Positions 44,006 to 51,287 of a DNA stretch of 64,000 bases are shown here, piece after piece. The position numbers and the translations under genes were made by a program. Under the pieces are notes generated by a model. The model saw only the letters and a list, made by a program, of their open reading frames with translations. It searched no databases and was not told where the DNA came from. This DNA comes from Flavonifractor sp. An100 (GTDB lineage: Bacteria; Bacillota; Clostridia; Oscillospirales; Oscillospiraceae), in contig NZ_NFMA01000003.1 of NCBI RefSeq assembly GCF_002161175.1, forward strand, positions 71,770 to 135,769, written 5' to 3'. Positions within the stretch are counted from its first letter, which is position 1. The number at the start of each line of letters is the position of its first letter.

Positions 44006-44088
44006 CTCTCAAAATCCCTTCATAGGCCTTACAACCGTAGCGTATACATTAGCGCCACATGCCCCTTCTTTTTTGCCGTCCCTAACTC

Positions 44089-44385
44089 TCAATCCATGAT
44101 TCCAAACCAGAACAGCAACACAAGGCCAATGCAAAAGGAAATTACACCCACCTGCTTATATGGCTTTTCCTCATATTCCTTGAAATGATAGAACATAGAA
44201 AACGCGATGGAAAAAAATAAAATTGACAAGGTCCCTTTCCAGGCTGGATTTCCTTTGATTGCGCACAGGACTGTTACGATCTGTGTCGCCGCAGTTGCCC
44301 TCTCCAACGCATAGCTTCTGGAATTTGTTTGAATGAATTGATCCCGTTCATCCTTGACCGGAACGTATCGATCCCTTTGACTCAT
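44089..44385 (-). CDS. Small membrane protein (DUF6442-like) paired with XRE regulator
   Basis: 98 residues: a hydrophilic start (SQRDRYVPVKDERDQFIQTNS), then three membrane helices (TAATQIVTVLCAI; TLSILFFSIAFSMFY; GVISFCIGLVLLFWFG). It follows the XRE regulator by 16 bp in one operon. Such regulator/membrane pairs are common in Firmicutes but their job is not known to me. The family name is from memory of similar pairs and is tentative. Confidence 0.7.
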   Translation of the reverse strand: MSQRDRYVPVKDERDQFIQTNSRSYALERATAATQIVTVLCAIKGNPAWKGTLSILFFSIAFSMFYHFKEYEEKPYKQVGVISFCIGLVLLFWFGIMD

Positions 44386-44401
44386 AACATGATTCTCCTA
44401 T

Positions 44402-44644
44402 TCATTCCTGATGCGATCCTCGACCATAGCACTGGTCCTCCAGCGCCTTATTTTCTTTTAGACAGCACAGCTCCTCCACCGTTACACCGAACACCTCGGC
44501 AATTCGATAGGCCAGCATTAACGATGGACTATACTGTTCCTTTTCGATGGAGATAATGGTCCGGGCGGAGACATGCACCAAATTTGCCAATTGCTGCTGC
44601 GTCATTTTTTTTGCTGTGCGCAGTTCCTTAATCTTTGTTTTCAT
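44402..44644 (-). CDS. XRE-family transcriptional regulator
   Basis: 80 residues, a single HTH domain: IKELRTAKKMTQQQLANLV, SARTIISIEKEQYSPSLMLAYRIAEVF. There is no sensor domain. Two ATGAAG-N4-CTTCAT sites lie just upstream, one over the -10 box and one behind the -35, so it probably represses its own operon with the membrane protein. The short C-terminal tail after VEELCCLKEN is not conserved. Confidence 0.9.
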   Translation of the reverse strand: MKTKIKELRTAKKMTQQQLANLVHVSARTIISIEKEQYSPSLMLAYRIAEVFGVTVEELCCLKENKALEDQCYGRGSHQE

Positions 44645-44656
44645 CTCGCTCTCCGC

Positions 44657-44725
44657 AACATGAAGTTTCCTTCATGTTAACGTGATGGGTTGCATTTGTC
44701 AAGGGAAATATGAAGTGCACTTCAT
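44657..44725 (-). promoter_or_regulatory. XRE operon promoter with two palindromic operators
   Basis: Minus-strand promoter: -35 TTGACA (44702-44697), 17-bp spacer, -10 TAACAT (44679-44674). Operator 1 (44657-44678) reads AACATGAAG-N4-CTTCATGTT and covers the -10. Operator 2 (44710-44725) is the perfect 16-bp palindrome ATGAAGTGCACTTCAT, upstream of the -35. Centres are 50 bp apart, about five turns, which allows looping between bound dimers. Confidence 0.8.
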
Positions 44726-44753
44726 TTTAATATCCATGCAGCTCCTGTTTTAA

Positions 44754-44789
44754 CAAAAAAGAGAGACGCGACAAAATGTCGCGTCTCTC
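44754..44789 (-). terminator. Original terminator of tRNA-Leu, separated by the second element
   Basis: A perfect 13-bp stem (GAGAGACGCGACA / TGTCGCGTCTCTC), 3-base loop, then TTTTTT on the minus strand. It abuts the left copy of the tRNA 3' end, exactly where the terminator of an uninterrupted tRNA-Leu gene would stand. Confidence 0.85.
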
Positions 44790-44790
44790 T

Positions 44791-44813
44791 TGGTGCGGCT
44801 GACGGGAGTCGAA
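44791..44813. repeat. attL: copy of tRNA-Leu 3' end
   Basis: A 23-bp perfect repeat of 52955-52977, covering CCA, discriminator, acceptor strand and part of the T-arm. Left of it is chromosomal sequence (tRNA terminator); right of it the sequence differs from the tRNA. Confidence 0.92.
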
Positions 44814-45004
44814 AATGCCCGCTCTTTTTTCCGCTCCTTTTCCTGTCCCCTGTACCCCTTGATATGACTAGCTTTTCCGTCTCCTTGTTCTTCTCCGCTC
44901 CGCTTCTCTCTGCCCCCGTCAGACCAAAATAACGACCAAACAACGGCCCAAATTGGAACAGAAAAACCGGGGATCACTCCCCGGTTTTCGTCTATGTCCA
45001 GCTC

Positions 45005-45301
45005 CTAAATGACCTCCCGCAAAGGATCAGCCACAGCCGGACAGCTCTCGTAAATCTCGCACGGGTCTAAATCCACACAGGCGCATGGATCACGGTCACC
45101 GTTCACATCCCATGCAACGGTATCATTCAGGACGGTAAGGCGCTGACTGAAAAACTCAGCGTCCTGGAGCGGGGCAAATACCCCGCCCTTTTCCAGCAAG
45201 GGCTTTGCGTCCAGCAAGCGGATTGTTCCGTCACTGAAATAGGCGTAGACCGTGAAGTTCTCCCCGGCCACCGCCTGCACTACTTTGGGGATCAAATCCA
45301 T
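45005..45301 (-). CDS. DUF2442-domain protein
   Basis: 98 residues matching DUF2442: short strands with VYAYFSDGTIRLLDAKPLLEKGGVFAPLQD and VAWDVNGDRDPCACVDLDP. DUF2442 proteins are often encoded next to DUF4160 proteins, as here, and are suspected toxin-antitoxin partners, but no activity is established that I know of. It is the last gene of a three-gene minus-strand cassette, next to attL. Confidence 0.85.
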   Translation of the reverse strand: MDLIPKVVQAVAGENFTVYAYFSDGTIRLLDAKPLLEKGGVFAPLQDAEFFSQRLTVLNDTVAWDVNGDRDPCACVDLDPCEIYESCPAVADPLREVI

Positions 45302-45315
45302 ATTGCCCTCCTTTC

Positions 45316-45582
45316 TCAGACAAGGGGGTTGATCCGGTTGAGGGGTTTTGCGTCTTTGGACAGCTCCCAGTTCTGCATAAGCTCATCCCTGTGCAGCTCA
45401 CACCAGGCAAGGATCAGCTTCAGCTGACGGCTGGGCAGCGCCCCACGAATGACGCAGCCCTCTTGAATGTCCACCAACGCTTTGTGGTTCCCGTATTCCG
45501 CATGAAAATGAGGCGGGTTGTGGTCACTGTAATACATGGTCACCCGGATTCCGTAGAACAGACTGATTTCAGGCATTGGCAC
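45316..45582 (-). CDS. DUF4160-domain protein
   Basis: 88 residues with the family signature: MPEISLFYGIRVTMYYSDHNPPHFHAEYG (metal-binding-like DHxPPHxH) and LPSRQLKLILAWCELHRDELMQNW. The conserved His/Asp cluster could bind a metal, but no enzyme activity is known to me. It overlaps the upstream RHH gene by 14 bp and precedes DUF2442 by 14 bp, so the three are one unit. Confidence 0.88.
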   Translation of the reverse strand: MPMPEISLFYGIRVTMYYSDHNPPHFHAEYGNHKALVDIQEGCVIRGALPSRQLKLILAWCELHRDELMQNWELSKDAKPLNRINPLV

Positions 45583-45772
45583 ACTCCCCCTTATCCCGCT
45601 CCATGGCCTCCTCTATGGCCCGGCCTATAAATGCGTTCACACTCTCGCCCCTGGCCGCTGCGTGGGCCTGGATGGCCGCTTTGCGGCCCTTTGCAACCGT
45701 CAGGTTAATGCGGTCATAATTGCTTGTAATATATTTATTTGTTGCCTTCTGCTGTGCTTTTGATACCGGCAT
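45569..45772 (-). CDS. Ribbon-helix-helix DNA-binding protein (antitoxin-like)
   Basis: 67 residues from ATG 45772 (GGGAGG 7 nt upstream; an ATG at 45778 is only 1 nt away). The layout is Arc/CopG-like: a strand YDRINLTVAKGRKAAIQAHA followed by GESVNAFIGRAIEEAM. Such proteins bind short repeats as dimers; ATATATTTGCGCAAGTA repeats lie just upstream. It is probably the repressor of the cassette and of the divergent promoter. Confidence 0.82.
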   Translation of the reverse strand: MPVSKAQQKATNKYITSNYDRINLTVAKGRKAAIQAHAAARGESVNAFIGRAIEEAMERDKGECANA

Positions 45773-45843
45773 ATCCATACCTCCCTGGGTTTCGCCTGAT
45801 ACTGACGCCCCTTCCATTATAGCTTTATTATACCACCTTTTTC

Positions 45844-45932
45844 TACTTGCGTAAATATATAAATCTTACAAATATATTTGCGCAAGTATGTCTATTCTGC
45901 CTATTGATATATTTGCGCAAGTATATTATAAT
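45844..45932. promoter_or_regulatory. Divergent control region with three 17-bp operator copies
   Basis: One inverted copy (45844-45860, TACTTGCGTAAATATAT, one mismatch) and two direct copies of ATATATTTGCGCAAGTA (45872-45888 and 45907-45923), 35 bp apart. A plus-strand promoter overlaps them: -35 TTGATA (45904-45909), 17-bp spacer, -10 TATAAT (45927-45932), so the third operator fills the spacer. The RHH protein is the likely ligand. Confidence 0.75.
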
Positions 45933-46095
45933 AAGACCATAACAAGGGGGAACACACCAGAAGTCAAGCCAAGGCGGTAGAAACAATAGGGAGCGCCAGG
46001 CAAGAGCTGGACAGGATATAAGGGACACAGTAAGGCAAGGAACCCTTAAGAGCCACCAGCCGCTTGATTCACCACACAGGAAAGGAGATCACACC

Positions 46096-46365
46096 ATGAG
46101 CATGAGCGAGATTGAGAGCAAAGTCCGGGAGCTGCGCCAGCTCCAGCAGCTAATTGAGGAAGCCCAGGCAGAGGCGGAGGCGATCAAGGATCAGCTCAAG
46201 GCCCATATGGGGCGCTCTGAGGAGCTGCGGGCCGGGGAGTACAAGATCACCTGGAAGCCTGTCACATCCTCCAGGCTGGACAGTAAGGCCCTGAAAGCCG
46301 CCGCCCCTGAGCTGGTGGAGCGATTCACCAGGACTACCACCACCCGCCGCTTCTGCGTAGCATGA
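46096..46365 (+). CDS. Small phage/element protein, 89 aa, unknown
   Basis: Residues 1-45 form a coiled coil (SEIESKVRELRQLQQLIEEAQ); then GEYKITWKPVTSSRLDSKALKAAAPELVERFTRTTTTRRF follows, a pattern I know from small conserved phage and element genes, often beside YqaJ-type nuclease genes, though none is here. AAAGGAG precedes ATG 46096, about 160 bp after the promoter with RHH operators. A DNA-recombination accessory role is possible but unproven. Confidence 0.75.
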   Translation: MSMSEIESKVRELRQLQQLIEEAQAEAEAIKDQLKAHMGRSEELRAGEYKITWKPVTSSRLDSKALKAAAPELVERFTRTTTTRRFCVA

Positions 46366-46952
46366 CAGCACCCCTCCCCCTGTCCAAAAACGACAGCGCG
46401 GTAGTATTTGATTCCCTCACAGATCAGGCACCGTTGTACGGGTTTCCGGACAACGGTGTTTTCTTATGTCCGGCTTCTGAAATTGGCATATGCATTTACC
46501 CAAACGGGCAAATGGAAAGACGCCAGTTTCCACGCAAATACGCAAGCGTCTGCGTATTTAAGCCGCTCTAATGAGCACACCGCCATAACCTGCACCCACT
46601 ATGGGAAAAAATCTCTCACGAATGGGGGCCTGCGGTCTTGCGGCCTATCGTCCAAAACTTTTTCGGTCCGGGGGAGGGCTGGCCGTAGGCCCGTGCGCAC
46701 CCGCACCCGTACCCACGCACGCCCAAGGCTTCCGGGATTTATGCGGAAACATCAGGCGTAAAGCGACCCGTTTTTTGCACGTCCGCATGGGCTTTCGGAT
46801 TTCATTCCCTGCCGCAGCTTCACGCACAGGCGCGGTGTTTGCGCCCGCGTAACGCCTGCGTCATGTGGGCGCGTATCTTGTTGCCGTTCCCCGGATTTAC
46901 CCCCCCTCACAGGTTCTTGCTTAGTCGGAAATACTTCTGCCCCCCGGTCCTC
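46366..46952. other. 587 bp without a convincing gene; inverted repeats
   Basis: The stretch has a perfect 9-bp inverted repeat CACCGTTGT-N12-ACAACGGTG (46429-46458), a short TTTACCC-AAAC-GGGCAAA repeat near 46495-46515 and CGCACC-type direct repeats near 46690-46720. Overlapping plus frames of 60-117 codons are present but have no ribosome sites and unusual composition. An origin or transfer site is possible. Confidence 0.4.
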
Positions 46953-47207
46953 TCAAGGCCCTTTAACTCCCTCAGGGCAAGGGGGGGATTGTGTGCCAGG
47001 CCACGGGGTAACCCGTGGCATTTTTCCATCCCCTGGTTTGATTTCCACCACGCTCTCATGCTTGCACTGCCGGCAGAATAACACCAGCCCCTGCGCCCTG
47101 GTTGCCTCTGTCAGCCGCAGCAGCTTCCCCCTCCGGCACACCGGGCACACGACCCACGCTCCGCTCATGGTTGTTTTACAAGCCAGCTCCGCCGCTGTCT
47201 TACTCAT
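46953..47207 (-). CDS. Cysteine-rich KTR-type zinc-ribbon protein
   Basis: 84 residues. A four-cysteine ribbon VVCPVCRRGKLLRL ... LVLFCRQCKHESVVEIK matches the 'cysteine-rich KTR' small proteins of conjugative elements, though the K-T-R tripeptide itself is replaced here. The tail is Pro/Gly-rich. ATG 47207 has AGGAGA upstream; ATG 47168 is an alternative. Probably a nucleic-acid-binding regulator; function unknown. Confidence 0.75.
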   Translation of the reverse strand: MSKTAAELACKTTMSGAWVVCPVCRRGKLLRLTEATRAQGLVLFCRQCKHESVVEIKPGDGKMPRVTPWPGTQSPPCPEGVKGP

Positions 47208-47343
47208 GCCATCATCTCCTGATTCATTTTCTCACGCCCGCCCCCGCCCGCGAGTGTGTATGCCTGTCACCGTCACCAGCATAGCGCACCCGGAACGCCG
47301 ATACAAGGGCCTATCCCTTGATTCTCTAGGGCCTGTTCTAAAG

Positions 47344-48123
47344 TTATATATAGTTACAAGCAAGATATTGAGGCCCCGGCATTGCCTCCGCTGCCGCCTC
47401 CTGTGGGCAGCTGTGCTGCCCTCTCCAGTGCGGCACCCGGTATTTGATATAGCAGTAGCTCCCATACTCCGTTGCCTTCTCCTCCCGCTCCAGGACAAAG
47501 CAGCCGGGCGGGACGGCCAGGGCCGTATCATCGGAGACAAAGCAGCTCTCCACCACGGGCTTGTCCAGGTTGCGGCTCCCCGTCCACATCTGAGCGCCCA
47601 CCGGGCGGCCCTCCACGCTCTCCTTGGTCATGTACCGGGCCAGGGTGTCATAGTCCCGATCCCGCACATACTCCAAGTCCACCACATCCCCATAGGGCCA
47701 CAGGCTGCGTATCGTCTCTATGTCCCGCTCCGTGGCATTGAGTACAATGTGATGGTGCAAGCGGGCCGCTCCGTGCTTCTCCTCGGTGGTGTAGATGTAT
47801 TTCGTTACCTGTCCCCGGGCCTTGCGGTGCTCTCTCAGCTGCTTTAGAAACTTGCGCACATTCTTCACCGCCCCGGCCCGTTTGGCCGGGAGATCAGCGT
47901 CCCGGTATGTAAGGGTAAGAAAGAGATCCTTCCCCACAAAGTTTGCCGCCAGCAGCATTTCCAGCTTGCCCCTGGCCGTCTTGTCGTTCATGGCCTTTTG
48001 TGCGGCAGTGGTCATACGGGACTTTTCCGCCCTGGCCCGCTCCCCGTCCCGTGGCTCCGGGGCGGTGTATAGGATTGTTTTGACAATGCAACCCGCAGTA
48101 ATGGTCTTTTTCCGCTTTGCCAT
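47344..48123 (-). CDS. HUH-type replication (Rep) protein
   Basis: 259 residues from ATG 48123 (GAGGTG 7 nt upstream). Motif 1 LFLTLTYRD (residues 68-75), motif 2 with the metal-binding RLHHHIVLN (His123-125) and motif 3 LARYMTKES with Tyr164 as nicking residue define a rolling-circle initiator. It should nick a plus origin and start strand displacement of the excised circle. The length and single Tyr fit small Firmicute Rep proteins. A 248-bp region with a 10-bp inverted repeat lies directly upstream. Confidence 0.88.
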   Translation of the reverse strand: MAKRKKTITAGCIVKTILYTAPEPRDGERARAEKSRMTTAAQKAMNDKTARGKLEMLLAANFVGKDLFLTLTYRDADLPAKRAGAVKNVRKFLKQLREHRKARGQVTKYIYTTEEKHGAARLHHHIVLNATERDIETIRSLWPYGDVVDLEYVRDRDYDTLARYMTKESVEGRPVGAQMWTGSRNLDKPVVESCFVSDDTALAVPPGCFVLEREEKATEYGSYCYIKYRVPHWRGQHSCPQEAAAEAMPGPQYLACNYI

Positions 48124-48371
48124 ATCGCCGCACCTCGTTTTGGGTATAAGAAAGAGCCAGAGCATGGCCCCATGGAGCGGGATCAACTCCCACCCGGTCA
48201 CCGTTGGCTCTGGCTCAGGCGCTGCCCGGAAGGCTCCGGGACGGGCTCAGGCGCTGGCACTCTATGCGCTTGCCGTCAGTGAGGGCACCGGGACACACCC
48301 GGCTCTATTTCCTGCACTGGCCTCTCAGGGCTCCGGCAAATATTGTCCGTCTGCTGCACGGCCCCGCTCCT
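48124..48371. other. Candidate double-strand origin upstream of rep
   Basis: 248 bp without a gene. A perfect 10-bp inverted repeat GAGCCAGAGC (48154-48163) / GCTCTGGCTC (48207-48216) is followed by two direct copies of GCTCAGGCGCTG (from 48213 and about 48246). Rolling-circle origins are commonly close to rep and contain such a stem, but the nick sequence cannot be named. Confidence 0.4.
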
Positions 48372-48764
48372 CTACATTCCAAGAGCAGAGCACAGTTTAT
48401 ACAATTCTCCCCGTGGCAGCCTGTTCAGATCATCCGCGAACAGCTGCGCACACCCTTCATCCAATTCAAGGGTAAGGGGGTCAGCGTCTTGCCGATCCGG
48501 ATTCACCGTGTCCAGAGTCGTATTTCGGTACGCCTCCGCACCACGGAGCACCCCAAGGAAGTAGAACCCACGGAGCAGGAGCAGCCGTGCTGCCCGTTTG
48601 TCGGTCACTTCTGCATTGACCTGGGCAAGGGCCTCCATGACCCGCTTGCCCTCCTCCTCAAATTCAGATAGAAGCCCACCCTCCGCATAGGGGGTGTACT
48701 CGCTTAAAAAGCGCAGTTCTTCATCGGATAAGCTGTTGCTTTCCACCTGTAAAATGTAACTCAT
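48372..48764 (-). CDS. Unknown element protein, 130 aa
   Basis: A soluble, acidic, mostly helical protein: SLSDEELRFLSEYTPYAEGGLL, GKRVMEALAQVNAEV, ARLLLLRGFYFLGVLRG. No signal or membrane helix and no known motif. ATG 48764 comes 1 nt after the upstream stop, so it is translated with the degenerate HUH protein. Unknown function. Confidence 0.65.
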   Translation of the reverse strand: MSYILQVESNSLSDEELRFLSEYTPYAEGGLLSEFEEEGKRVMEALAQVNAEVTDKRAARLLLLRGFYFLGVLRGAEAYRNTTLDTVNPDRQDADPLTLELDEGCAQLFADDLNRLPRGELYKLCSALGM

Positions 48765-48765
48765 G

Positions 48766-49263
48766 TTAGACCGTTCCTTTCCTGTCTGGCTGGATCAGGC
48801 CCTCAGATGGTGACCATATGCGCCGTCCCAAAATAGGCACCCGCTCCGCTTTGATTGCCTGGGCCATAATAAGCCCCGCCAGGGCCTCCAGTTCGTTTTC
48901 CTGCACTTCCTGGACGATGACATATCCATAGCTCCACAAAGGCACAAGAGCGCCCACAGAGGCCGCAGGAAGCCTCAGCACCACCCGGTGGACATGGTAT
49001 CCATGCCCATCCCCGGCCCACTCTGTGGCCCGGATATAGGGTATCTTATGGCCCATCATCCGCTGTACCTTTCGCAGCCAATCCATGAGCTGGAGGTCTG
49101 CCAGTTTGACAGACGGGGCCCTTGTCTCCGGGCCGTAGGTCAGCGTCACCAGCTGCGCCCCGTCCCGGAAGTTGGCAGCAAGCAGCCCCTCCAGCTTCTC
49201 CCTGGATTTTCTCAGATTAAACCGCCGCTGTACGGGCCCGGTGTTCTCCCCTCTGCGTCCCAT
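48766..49263 (-). CDS. Degenerate HUH Rep paralogue lacking the catalytic tyrosine
   Basis: 165 residues. Aligned with the Rep at 47344 it keeps EKLEGLLAANFRDGAQLVTLTYGPE (motif 1), GYHVHRVVLRL with His90 and His92 (motif 2), and VPLWSYGYVIVQEV, but the motif 3 segment reads LAGLIMAQ where the Rep has LARYMTKE, so the nicking Tyr is absent. It is shorter at both ends. AAGGAGG precedes ATG 49263. It may bind the origin without cutting, or form mixed complexes with the active Rep; this is inference. Confidence 0.75.
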   Translation of the reverse strand: MGRRGENTGPVQRRFNLRKSREKLEGLLAANFRDGAQLVTLTYGPETRAPSVKLADLQLMDWLRKVQRMMGHKIPYIRATEWAGDGHGYHVHRVVLRLPAASVGALVPLWSYGYVIVQEVQENELEALAGLIMAQAIKAERVPILGRRIWSPSEGLIQPDRKGTV

Positions 49264-49324
49264 GTATGCCTCCTTACCTCCTGGAGCGGGACAGGAAAGC
49301 CCGTCCCGCTCCGGCTGTGTACGC

Positions 49325-49648
49325 TCATTTCACCCGTGATACCGGGTTGCCTATGTCGTTCGGGTCCCATGCCTCCAGTGGAGCGGGGCCGATACACTCC
49401 AGCATGAGCTTGGCTCCCATGCGGAAGCCGCTGATAAACCCCTGCCGCTCATACTCGCTCTCTACGGTTACCAGTGCTTCATCCAGGGTGTCGGGCATGT
49501 CCTTAGGGGTAAGGCCCACCTTCGCCAGCTCCGCATAGAAGTTATCTGTGCTGTTCTTGGCGCTTTTCAGGTTCAGGGCGTCTGCATCCAGTGTGCCGGT
49601 TTGTCCGTTGGAGGCCAGCAAAAGGGCCTCAATCATTCTGAAATTCAA
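49325..49648 (-). CDS. Unknown element protein, 107 aa (DUF6809-like end)
   Basis: Helical protein with ESEYERQGFISGFRMGAKLMLECIG, resembling the C-terminal part of DUF6809-type small proteins; the match is by eye and weak. The start ATG 49648 lies inside the upstream gene (20-bp overlap), so it is co-translated. No function can be given. Confidence 0.6.
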   Translation of the reverse strand: MNFRMIEALLLASNGQTGTLDADALNLKSAKNSTDNFYAELAKVGLTPKDMPDTLDEALVTVESEYERQGFISGFRMGAKLMLECIGPAPLEAWDPNDIGNPVSRVK

Positions 49649-49997
49649 GTTGACAATCTCCCCCTGCCCCGGTAAAATAGGGGCGTGAAATATAGGCTTT
49701 GCCGCTTTGTTTCACTCGCCGTTGGGGTGTTGCTACCACCTCAGCGGCTTTCTTTTTGCCCTGTACAAGCCTCTGCTTGTCCCTGCGGAGCGGGACAAGT
49801 TGTCCCAGCTGCTTGTCCTTCCGGGCCTCTGTCTGCTCCCAGGCTCTGGAGTGAGCCAGATGGATCAGCAAGGCCGACACGGCCACGCCGCCCACCAGAA
49901 CGGCCATACCGCCCTGGGCCTCTGCCAGACCATCAGCACAGGCCCCAAGGCCCAGGATCAGGCAGAAGGCAGCGCCCTCCAATGTGGATGACCTCAC
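49629..49997 (-). CDS. Small membrane protein, 122 aa
   Basis: Two probable membrane helices (AAFCLILGLGACADGL; GMAVLVGGVAVSALLIHLA) followed by a basic cytoplasmic tail of about 65 residues rich in Lys/Arg/Gln. It overlaps the genes on both sides by a few bases. Not recognised. The layout resembles small anchoring or entry-exclusion-like proteins, but that is only a guess. Confidence 0.6.
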   Translation of the reverse strand: MRSSTLEGAAFCLILGLGACADGLAEAQGGMAVLVGGVAVSALLIHLAHSRAWEQTEARKDKQLGQLVPLRRDKQRLVQGKKKAAEVVATPQRRVKQSGKAYISRPYFTGAGGDCQLEFQND

Positions 49998-50239
49998 GCC
50001 CTCACCCGCTCCCCGGTGTAATTCTTGTAGCGGATGGGCTGAGCCGTTCCCTGGTTTGCCAGGTAGTCAAAGACCAAATCCACATTGACCAGCTTTTGAA
50101 CCCCCGCCTGGACAACGGGAATTTCTCCGCTGCGGATCAGCCCTCGGATAAAGTTCAGCGTGATCCTGGTGTCCGGATCCTGAGCCTTTAACTCGGCCAT
50201 GACCCCCTCCGCGTTTCTCATCCTGGGTAATGCTGCCAT
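49994..50239 (-). CDS. HTH protein, probable excisionase-like factor
   Basis: 81 residues from ATG 50239 (AGGAGGTATCACC upstream). A winged-helix/excisionase-type pattern: GVMAELKAQDPDTRITLNFIRGLIRSGEIPVVQAG and KLVNVDLVFDYLANQG, in which a recognition helix is followed by a short hairpin and a closing helix. Such proteins steer tyrosine integrases toward excision or control element genes. It begins the minus-strand run and lies behind the XRE regulator at 50280. Confidence 0.68.
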   Translation of the reverse strand: MAALPRMRNAEGVMAELKAQDPDTRITLNFIRGLIRSGEIPVVQAGVQKLVNVDLVFDYLANQGTAQPIRYKNYTGERVRA

Positions 50240-50279
50240 GGTGATACCTCCTTTGTTTGGTGTCCAAGTTGGACACATT

Positions 50280-50534
50280 TTATTGGGCTTGTCCATTGGT
50301 TTCTCCCGCTTCGCCGGGTACTTTGATGGTAAACAGATCATCAAAAGCCATTCCAAGGGCCTTGCTGATACCCACGGCAGTTTTTGGAGTAACCCCACGC
50401 CCCAGCTCTGCCCGAATGACAGATGAGTGAGGAACACCCGCCTTGCGGGCCACATCAGTTTTGTTAAGCCCTAAAAGAATCCGTGTTCTGGCAATCAGCT
50501 CCCCATTAGGGATAATTTCCGTCCGTGTCTGCAT
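50280..50534 (-). CDS. XRE-family regulator of the element
   Basis: 84 residues from ATG 50534 (AGGAGG upstream). Single HTH: GELIARTRILLGLNKTDVARKAGVPHSSVIRAELGRGVTPKTAVGISKALG. It is divergent from a second XRE gene at 50668; the pair flanks a 133-bp control region as in phage-like switches. It probably controls the minus-strand run or the integrase. Confidence 0.82.
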   Translation of the reverse strand: MQTRTEIIPNGELIARTRILLGLNKTDVARKAGVPHSSVIRAELGRGVTPKTAVGISKALGMAFDDLFTIKVPGEAGETNGQAQ

Positions 50535-50617
50535 ATTATCGCCTCCTTTTCTTAAAAATATCATGTATAATTTTATTTGTCAAGTATTCTTTATATTTTT
50601 AGTCATAGTTATTTTTG

Positions 50618-50646
50618 TTGACTTTCGTTGACTTACAATGTAGAAT
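50618..50646 (+). promoter_or_regulatory. Promoter of the rightward XRE gene
   Basis: -35 TTGACT (50618-50623), 17-bp spacer, -10 TAGAAT (50641-50646). Two GTTGACTT copies 10 bp apart overlap the -35 and spacer and could be operator half-sites. Confidence 0.6.
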
Positions 50647-50667
50647 GTTCACAAAGGGGGTCGTGAT

Positions 50668-51162
50668 ATGGATAATTTTTCTGAATATTTAGAGTCTTCT
50701 TTTTCAAAACGGCTTAAATTATTGCGACAAAAAACAGGAATGACACAGCGACAAGCAGCTGAAAAAATAGGCGTAACCGCTGCCTCTCTTTCTGCTTATG
50801 AAAATGAAATTCAAAAACCATCCATTGAAGTTGTAATTAACACTGCTCTTGCCTTTAATGTTTCATTTGGATGGCTCTGCGGCTTTTATGATGATGATGA
50901 TAGCAATATCCCTATTTTGCGAATGCGGACAGCATTAAATATTTTTCTCTCTATGGTTTCTGTTGGTGCAATATCTATTTCTTCATGCAACGAGGACACA
51001 ACCACACTTACTGTCACTGGAAAAGCCAAAGAATATTGTGATGCAGTCAAACGCATTTCAGAATGGGACACAAAAAACCCATATTGGAATCCGATTCTAG
51101 GGACTATTACTGATGACTACGCAAAAAAACTTGTAGCTGAATATATATCTCAGGCCAAATAA
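50668..51162 (+). CDS. XRE-family repressor-like protein with C-terminal domain
   Basis: 164 residues, AT-rich compared with the rest. N-terminal HTH: FSKRLKLLRQKTGMTQRQAAEKIGVTAASLSAYENEIQKPSIEVVI. The C-terminal 85 residues (MRTALNIFLSMVSVGAISISS; TVTGKAKEYCDAVKRISEWD) are not recognised and lack the Ser/Lys pair of self-cleaving repressors in any obvious place. It lies between the switch region and the integrase, in the place of a lysogeny-type repressor. Confidence 0.82.
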   Translation: MDNFSEYLESSFSKRLKLLRQKTGMTQRQAAEKIGVTAASLSAYENEIQKPSIEVVINTALAFNVSFGWLCGFYDDDDSNIPILRMRTALNIFLSMVSVGAISISSCNEDTTTLTVTGKAKEYCDAVKRISEWDTKNPYWNPILGTITDDYAKKLVAEYISQAK

Positions 51163-51287
51163 TAAAACCCGCCCCGGCGCTGCTAACACCGGGACGGGCA
51201 AGACGCAACAGACCCCACAGACAAATATAGGCCCTGTATGCCCTTTTATTGTACCACACGGGGCCTGGAAATGGAAGGAGAAAAACC

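Noticed and set aside
44722-44977. Two minus-strand frames of 73-75 codons across the left end of the tRNA-Leu element
   Set aside because: They run through the tRNA terminator and the att repeat, have no ribosome site, and their frames are chance products of the junction.
46408-46852. Overlapping plus-strand frames of 83-117 codons
   Set aside because: No ribosome sites, Arg/Pro-rich translations typical of GC-rich non-coding sequence, and no known motifs.
47795-48475. Plus-strand frame of 226 codons opposite the Rep gene
   Set aside because: Antisense to the HUH protein and its upstream region; the minus strand has all three Rep motifs.
48802-49021. Second small frame inside the degenerate HUH gene
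   Set aside because: An alternative-frame shadow with no start signal; the longer frame has motif 1 and the His motif.
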